In this document: positions 7,302-11,321 of the stretch, one piece after another
How the letters are laid out: each line of letters opens with the position of its first letter
Numbering within the stretch: the stretch's first letter is position 1
DNA from: Paludibacter sp.
Lineage (GTDB): Bacteria > Bacteroidota > Bacteroidia > Bacteroidales > Paludibacteraceae
DNA length: 11,321 nucleotides
Reading direction: 5' to 3'
NCBI GenBank assembly: GCA_024709185.1
Contig: JANJXE010000347.1
Coordinates: 1-11,321 of the forward strand
The notes under the pieces: generated by a model
The model's database searches: none
What the model was told of the DNA's origin: nothing
What the model saw: only the letters and a program-made list of their open reading frames with translations
Translations under genes and position numbers: made by a program

Positions 7302-9311
7302 TTAGTTTTTACGTTCCAGCCAACGAATAAAGTTGTCGGGATTCTCATCGAAACTAAAGGAGCTGTTGAGTGGCTTTGCCTCATTGTCGAGCATCACGTA
7401 GAAGGGTTGGGCATTGGCGCCGAACTTCACACGTTGCAGGTAACTCCACTTATCGCCAATGGTACGTATCTTACGGATTTTTCCGTTTTCTTCCACCTCG
7501 TAGGGTTTCAGTAATGGGGTTTTATCGTCCACAAAAAGCGTAATCAATACAAAATCATTTTCAAGTAATTCCTTTACCCGGGGATGAGTCCATACCGAAG
7601 CTTCCATTTTACGGCAATTAACACATCCATAACCAGAAAAATCAACAATTACTGGTTTTCCGTTATCGGCTGCATACTTCATGCCCAGATCATAATCCAT
7701 GAATTTTGCGTGTACTTCGCTGTCGTACAGATTGAAATCCTGAGTAGTAAGCGGAGGTGCGAAAGCGCTGATCGCTTTCAATGGTGCACCCCACAGACCG
7801 GGTACCATGTACACCGCAAATGAAAGGGAAATGATGGCCATGAACGTTCCCAAAACCGATGTGTGCTTGCTTTCGCTGTCGTGAGAGAAACGAATTTTTC
7901 CCAGTAGGTAGAAGCCCAACAGTGCAAAAATCACTATCCACAGCGAAATGAATACTTCACGGTCGAGGATTCTCCATCCATACGCCAGGTCGGCAACCGA
8001 AAGAAATTTGAGTGCCAGCGCCAGTTCGAGGAAGGCAAGTACCACTTTTACCGTATTCAGCCAACCGCCCGATTTGGGCATCGCTTTCAGCAGGGAAGGG
8101 AAGAAGGCAAAGAAGGTAAAGGGAATTGCCAGGGCTGTTGCAAAACCCAGCATACCTATCGCTGGAGCCAACAGGGAACCGGTACTTGAAACTTCTACCA
8201 ACAAAGTTCCGATAATCGGTCCTGTGCAGGAGAAGGATACCAACACCAGGGTAAACGCCATAAAGAGGATGCTCAGAAATCCGGCTGTGGATTCAGCTTT
8301 CGCATCCAGTTTATTCGACCACGATGCGGGAAGTGTTATTTCGAAAGCACCGAAGAAGGAAATGGCGAACACAACCAATAATGCAAAAAACAAGAGGTTG
8401 AATACGGCGTTGGTTGACATACTGTTGAGTGCACTGGCTCCGAATACCACCGTTATCAATAATCCCAGTAAAACATAAATAATGATGATGGATAAACCGT
8501 AAAGAATCGCATCGCGGCGGCCACGGTTTTTGTTTTCCGACCTTTTCAGGAAGAAACTAACTGTCATTGGAATAATGGGCCAAACGCAGGGCGTGAATAA
8601 GGCCAGAAAACCTCCCACTAAACCAGCGATAAAAATAAGCCAGAGCGAAATGCCGCCGGCGTTACCCAATTGATTGCCAAATGAACGTAACTCGTCGATA
8701 ACTGGTGTCCAGTAGTCAGTTAGTGCTTGTGCATTAACCGTTGAAGGAGTAGCGAGACTGTCTGTTTCAGCTACTGCTAACTCCTCGATAACGGCAGCTT
8801 CGATATAATCTGCTGTGGGTGGATTGGCAAGTGCTGGCTCAGCGGCGGCTACTGCCTTTGCATTTCCAAGTGAAAACTCATCCTGTGCAGGCGGCAGACA
8901 GCGTTCATCGTCGCATGCCATGTATTCCACATAGCCTTCCACTTTTACCTTTGATGCATCTTTAAAGGTGATTTTTTGTACAAAAACAGCTTCCTTGGCA
9001 TACCAGGTCAGGTTCATCTGAAAACTGTTGTCGTACACCTCCAAGAGCTTCGACTTAGCAATGATACCGCCTGATTTTTGAGCATTTACTATGTTTTCAT
9101 ACACAATGCGGGTAGGTCGCGGACCATTTTCGGGAATATTCATTCCGTACAAATGCCAGTTATCCTCAATCGTTGCCTTGTGAATAATCTCACCAGTAGT
9201 CTTGCCGGTTATTTTTAATTCATGCGACCACTTGATGGGTTCAAAAATCTGACCTATACTGTTCTGAACCAACAGTATAAAAAGTAGAAAAATGATATGT
9301 TTCCGTTGCAT
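7302..9311 (-). CDS. DsbD-type thiol:disulfide interchange protein
   Basis: A 669-residue inner-membrane protein that carries reducing power from cytoplasmic thioredoxin to periplasmic proteins, for example in disulfide isomerization or cytochrome c maturation. Residues 1-21 are a signal peptide (MQRKHIIFLLFILLVQNSIG). The periplasmic DsbD alpha-like domain spans about 22-148, with the cysteine pair C133/C138 in MACDDERCLPP. An acidic, alanine-rich linker follows (150-215). The transmembrane electron-transfer domain, about eight helices over 220-510, has C242 in FTPCVWP and C362 in SFSCTGP. The C-terminal thioredoxin domain, about 530-669, has the active site CVNC at 563-566. All three redox pairs are intact. 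The start at 9309-9311 is chosen because it gives a clean signal peptide and lies just after a -7 element; an ATG 19 codons upstream gives a polar, unlikely extension. It is closest to the Bacteroidota DsbD/cytochrome-biogenesis type. The partner proteins are not visible. Confidence 0.93.
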   Translation of the reverse strand: MQRKHIIFLLFILLVQNSIGQIFEPIKWSHELKITGKTTGEIIHKATIEDNWHLYGMNIPENGPRPTRIVYENIVNAQKSGGIIAKSKLLEVYDNSFQMNLTWYAKEAVFVQKITFKDASKVKVEGYVEYMACDDERCLPPAQDEFSLGNAKAVAAAEPALANPPTADYIEAAVIEELAVAETDSLATPSTVNAQALTDYWTPVIDELRSFGNQLGNAGGISLWLIFIAGLVGGFLALFTPCVWPIIPMTVSFFLKRSENKNRGRRDAILYGLSIIIIYVLLGLLITVVFGASALNSMSTNAVFNLLFFALLVVFAISFFGAFEITLPASWSNKLDAKAESTAGFLSILFMAFTLVLVSFSCTGPIIGTLLVEVSSTGSLLAPAIGMLGFATALAIPFTFFAFFPSLLKAMPKSGGWLNTVKVVLAFLELALALKFLSVADLAYGWRILDREVFISLWIVIFALLGFYLLGKIRFSHDSESKHTSVLGTFMAIISLSFAVYMVPGLWGAPLKAISAFAPPLTTQDFNLYDSEVHAKFMDYDLGMKYAADNGKPVIVDFSGYGCVNCRKMEASVWTHPRVKELLENDFVLITLFVDDKTPLLKPYEVEENGKIRKIRTIGDKWSYLQRVKFGANAQPFYVMLDNEAKPLNSSFSFDENPDNFIRWLERKN

Positions 9312-9327
9312 AGCGTAAATTTTTTGG

Positions 9328-9335
9328 CAAATGTA
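9328..9335 (-). promoter_or_regulatory. Bacteroidota -7 promoter element for the dsbD-like gene
   Basis: The minus strand reads TACATTTG, an exact match to TAnnTTTG, 16 bases before the chosen ATG at 9311. This supports the 9311 start, since the upstream ATG at 9368 would lie before the promoter. The leader would be short, near 12 bases. Confidence 0.55.
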
Positions 9336-9348
9336 CTTATTAGTATGA

Positions 9349-9372
9349 ATATATGAATAAGCATTCATATAT
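9349..9372. repeat. 10-bp perfect palindrome upstream of the dsbD-like promoter
   Basis: ATATATGAAT (9349-9358) and ATTCATATAT (9363-9372) are perfect inverted arms with a 4-base spacer AAGC. A further TATGAAT lies directly beside the left arm (9344-9350). The repeat covers the position where the -33 element of the predicted promoter (9328-9335) would sit, which is where a repressor or activator site is expected. A/T richness raises the chance of coincidence. Confidence 0.45.
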
Positions 9373-9476
9373 GTTTTAAAATTCTTAACAATTATTAGCC
9401 AGATGGTTAGCCTCTAACGAATTTGACTGTTCTGTAAACTTGTTAGTTCAGCATACTCCAACCAGCTAGTCTCTAC

Positions 9477-11144
9477 TCAACTTAGTCCACTTATCACTCC
9501 ATTTTTCAGGTCGATATACTTGGCCTGTGGTTCTTTAGGCAATCCCGGCATGCGCATAATTTTACCCGCAATTGCTACAATAAACTCAGCTCCGTTGTTT
9601 AGTACCAAATCGTTTATGTGAAAATCAAAGTCATGTACCGAACCATACGCTTTTTCATCATCCGAAAATGAATATTGGGTTTTAGCAATGCAAACCGGAT
9701 AGGTATCAGCACCCATAGCTTCAAACTTTGGAATCATGGCCAGGGCTTTTTCAGAAAACAATACCCTACGGGCTCCATAAATTTTCTGGGCAATTTTTTC
9801 AATTTTACGTTCTATTTTATCTGTATCTTTATACGTAAAATGAATGGGCTTGTGCACTTTATCAGCAGTCATCTCCACTACTTTTTGAGCCAGTTCAACC
9901 GCACCTTCACCGCCTTCTGCAAAAGCATTGTTGACTGCAAATCCTACTTCCTGCATTTCGCAATGCTCGCGAATAAGTGCTATTTCAGCATCGGTATCGA
10001 AAGCATATTTGTTAAAGGCTACCAGCACTTTTTGTCCGAACGATTTCAGATTTTCAATGTGCCGATCCATGTTTTCAAAGCCTTTTATCAAACCTTCGTG
10101 ATTTTCGCTTTTGATTTCTTTTACTGGTACTCCACCATGCATTTTCAGGGCCTGAGAAGTCACCACCAACACCGATAAAGCTGGTTGAAGTCCCGATTTA
10201 CGGCATTTAATATTCAGAAATTTTTCAGCACCCAAATCAGCACCAAATCCGGCTTCAGTAACCACATATTCCGAATAATTCATGGCCATTTTTGTAGCTA
10301 CCAGCGAATTACATCCATGTGCAATATTGGCAAAAGGACCTCCGTGAATGAAGGCAGGCGTATTCTCAGTGGTTTGTACCAGGTTGGGATGCATAGCGTC
10401 TTTCAGCAATACGGTGATGGCTCCTGCAATACCTAAATCACTTACTGTAAAAGGTTTTCCTGAAAAAGTGTAGCCCAGAAGGATTTTTTCAATCCGACGT
10501 TTCAAATCTGCTTCGTTTTCCGAGAGACATAAAATGGCCATGATTTCAGATGCCGGTGTAATATCGAAACCAGTTTCGGCCGGAACTCCATTGGTAAGAC
10601 CACCCAATCCGGTAATGATCTGTCTTAGACTACGGTCGTTTACATCGAGCACCCGTTTCCAAAGTACCTGTTTAATTCCATCTGCCTGATCGCGGTGTTG
10701 GTAGATGTAATTATCGAGCAGGGCAGCAATGGTGTTGTTGGCCGATGTAATCGCATGAAAATCACCCGTAAAATGAAGGTTGATATTCTCCATTGGCAAT
10801 ACCTGCGCATATCCACCACCAGCGGCACCGCCCTTCATTCCGAATACAGGTCCCAGCGATGGTTCGCGTAATGCAACTGATGCCAGTTTACCTATTTTAT
10901 TCAATCCCAGACTTAGTCCGATTGAAACTGTCGTTTTTCCAATTCCGGCCTTCGTGGGAGTAATGGCTGTCACCAATATCAGTTTACTCTTTTTTGCTTT
11001 TTTACTATCAATCAGGCAGCAGGGAATTTTTGCCATGTAGGGTCCGTACGAAATGATCTGACTTTTCTTAATACCAAGCTTTTCAGCAACCTTTGAAATT
11101 TTCTCCAGTTCTACTTCGTGCGCTATGTCTATATCTGTTTTCAT
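9477..11144 (-). CDS. fhs: Formate-tetrahydrofolate ligase
   Basis: A 555-residue ligase, the usual length for the family, that makes 10-formyltetrahydrofolate from formate, tetrahydrofolate and ATP in cytoplasmic one-carbon metabolism. The ATP-binding loop is [17 protein letters not shown] at 61-77, followed by [20 protein letters not shown] (96-115) and [13 protein letters not shown]. Further family motifs are [38 protein letters not shown] and the C-terminal [11 protein letters not shown]. The loop reads [11 protein letters not shown] where the clostridial form is TPTPAGEGKTT; the lysine and threonine that bind phosphate are kept. The ATG at 11142-11144 follows a good -7 element by 26 bases. 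It appears to be a single-gene unit separated from the dsbD-like gene by 165 bases. Other Wood-Ljungdahl genes are not in view, so a role in formate assimilation or purine and serine supply is more likely than acetogenesis. Confidence 0.98.
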   Translation of the reverse strand: MKTDIDIAHEVELEKISKVAEKLGIKKSQIISYGPYMAKIPCCLIDSKKAKKSKLILVTAITPTKAGIGKTTVSIGLSLGLNKIGKLASVALREPSLGPVFGMKGGAAGGGYAQVLPMENINLHFTGDFHAITSANNTIAALLDNYIYQHRDQADGIKQVLWKRVLDVNDRSLRQIITGLGGLTNGVPAETGFDITPASEIMAILCLSENEADLKRRIEKILLGYTFSGKPFTVSDLGIAGAITVLLKDAMHPNLVQTTENTPAFIHGGPFANIAHGCNSLVATKMAMNYSEYVVTEAGFGADLGAEKFLNIKCRKSGLQPALSVLVVTSQALKMHGGVPVKEIKSENHEGLIKGFENMDRHIENLKSFGQKVLVAFNKYAFDTDAEIALIREHCEMQEVGFAVNNAFAEGGEGAVELAQKVVEMTADKVHKPIHFTYKDTDKIERKIEKIAQKIYGARRVLFSEKALAMIPKFEAMGADTYPVCIAKTQYSFSDDEKAYGSVHDFDFHINDLVLNNGAEFIVAIAGKIMRMPGLPKEPQAKYIDLKNGVISGLS

Positions 11145-11170
11145 TTTTCTTTTAGTGTTATTTTCGAAAA

Positions 11171-11178
11171 CAAAGATA
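11171..11178 (-). promoter_or_regulatory. Bacteroidota -7 promoter element for fhs
   Basis: The minus strand reads TATCTTTG, an exact TAnnTTTG match, 26 bases before the fhs ATG. It is preceded by AC, giving the same ten bases as at the glucosaminidase promoter. A 10-base palindrome TTTTCGAAAA (11161-11170) abuts it on the downstream side. No clear -33 element is visible. Confidence 0.6.
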
Positions 11179-11246
11179 GTATTTTATTAGCTGATTAAAA
11201 TTCATATTTGACTATGATAGGGCATTTTACTAAAAATTAATTTCCT

Positions 11247-11270
11247 TATTTGTTGGTGGTAAAACAAATA
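11247..11270. repeat. 8-bp inverted repeat in the right-edge intergenic region
   Basis: TATTTGTT (11247-11254) and AACAAATA (11263-11270) are perfect arms around an 8-base loop. The 177 bases from 11145 to the right edge hold no credible gene; apart from the fhs promoter this is the only structure I see. It could end a gene lying outside the window, but the stem is A/T-rich and no U tract follows on either strand. Confidence 0.25.
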
Positions 11271-11321
11271 TTGATACAAAAAATCCAAAATCTATGTTTT
11301 AATTTTTGAATTAACAAAATT

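Noticed and set aside
7948..8478. A 176-codon open frame on the + strand
   Set aside because: It is antisense to the membrane domain of the dsbD-like gene and shows only mirrored codon bias, with no recognisable motif.
9406..9418. GTTAG-CCT-CTAAC hairpin between fhs and the dsbD-like gene, considered as the fhs terminator
   Set aside because: A five-base stem with no following U tract is too weak to call.
9675..10436. Two open frames on the + strand (167 and 83 codons)
   Set aside because: Both are antisense to fhs and have no family features.
9477..11144. Wood-Ljungdahl (acetogenic) pathway suggested by fhs
   Set aside because: fhs occurs widely in non-acetogens, and no methylene-tetrahydrofolate reductase, CO dehydrogenase or hydrogenase genes are present here.

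Overview
The window looks like a conserved chromosomal segment of a member of the Bacteroidota. I infer this from four things: a TonB-dependent receptor with an N-terminal carboxypeptidase-like domain paired with a DUF4249 lipoprotein, a three-part DsbD-like protein, a grpE-dnaJ pair without dnaK beside it, and three leaders carrying the TAnnTTTG -7 promoter element typical of this phylum. Protein style hints at a marine or gut member of the Marinilabiliales/Prolixibacteraceae, but I cannot prove that without a search. There are no tRNA, rRNA, CRISPR, phage or transposon signatures, and no stretch over 300 bases lacks a gene.

Layout from left to right. A lipoate-protein ligase gene cut by the left edge runs on the + strand and ends 10 bases from the convergent DUF4249 lipoprotein gene. 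Everything else lies on the - strand. Read in transcription order from the right, these are: fhs (formate-tetrahydrofolate ligase); a DsbD-type thiol:disulfide interchange protein; grpE and dnaJ; a glucosaminidase/LysM wall-hydrolase gene broken by an in-frame TAA; a small DUF721 (DciA-like) gene; a TonB-dependent receptor; and the DUF4249 lipoprotein.

The genes form several functional units. fhs and dsbD each appear to have their own promoter. grpE and dnaJ, 18 bases apart, supply the nucleotide exchange factor and J-protein for DnaK. The glucosaminidase and DUF721 genes are 4 bases apart and share a predicted promoter. The receptor and DUF4249 lipoprotein are translationally close and probably form one outer-membrane uptake complex of unknown substrate.

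I see no clearly new multi-gene system. The points most worth a second look are the in-frame stop in an otherwise well-preserved glucosaminidase-LysM gene, and the grpE leader. The leader has inverted and direct TTGGCAG repeats around its predicted promoter, followed by a 10-bp hairpin with a U5 tail before the start codon. A perfect 10-bp palindrome upstream of dsbD is a further candidate operator.
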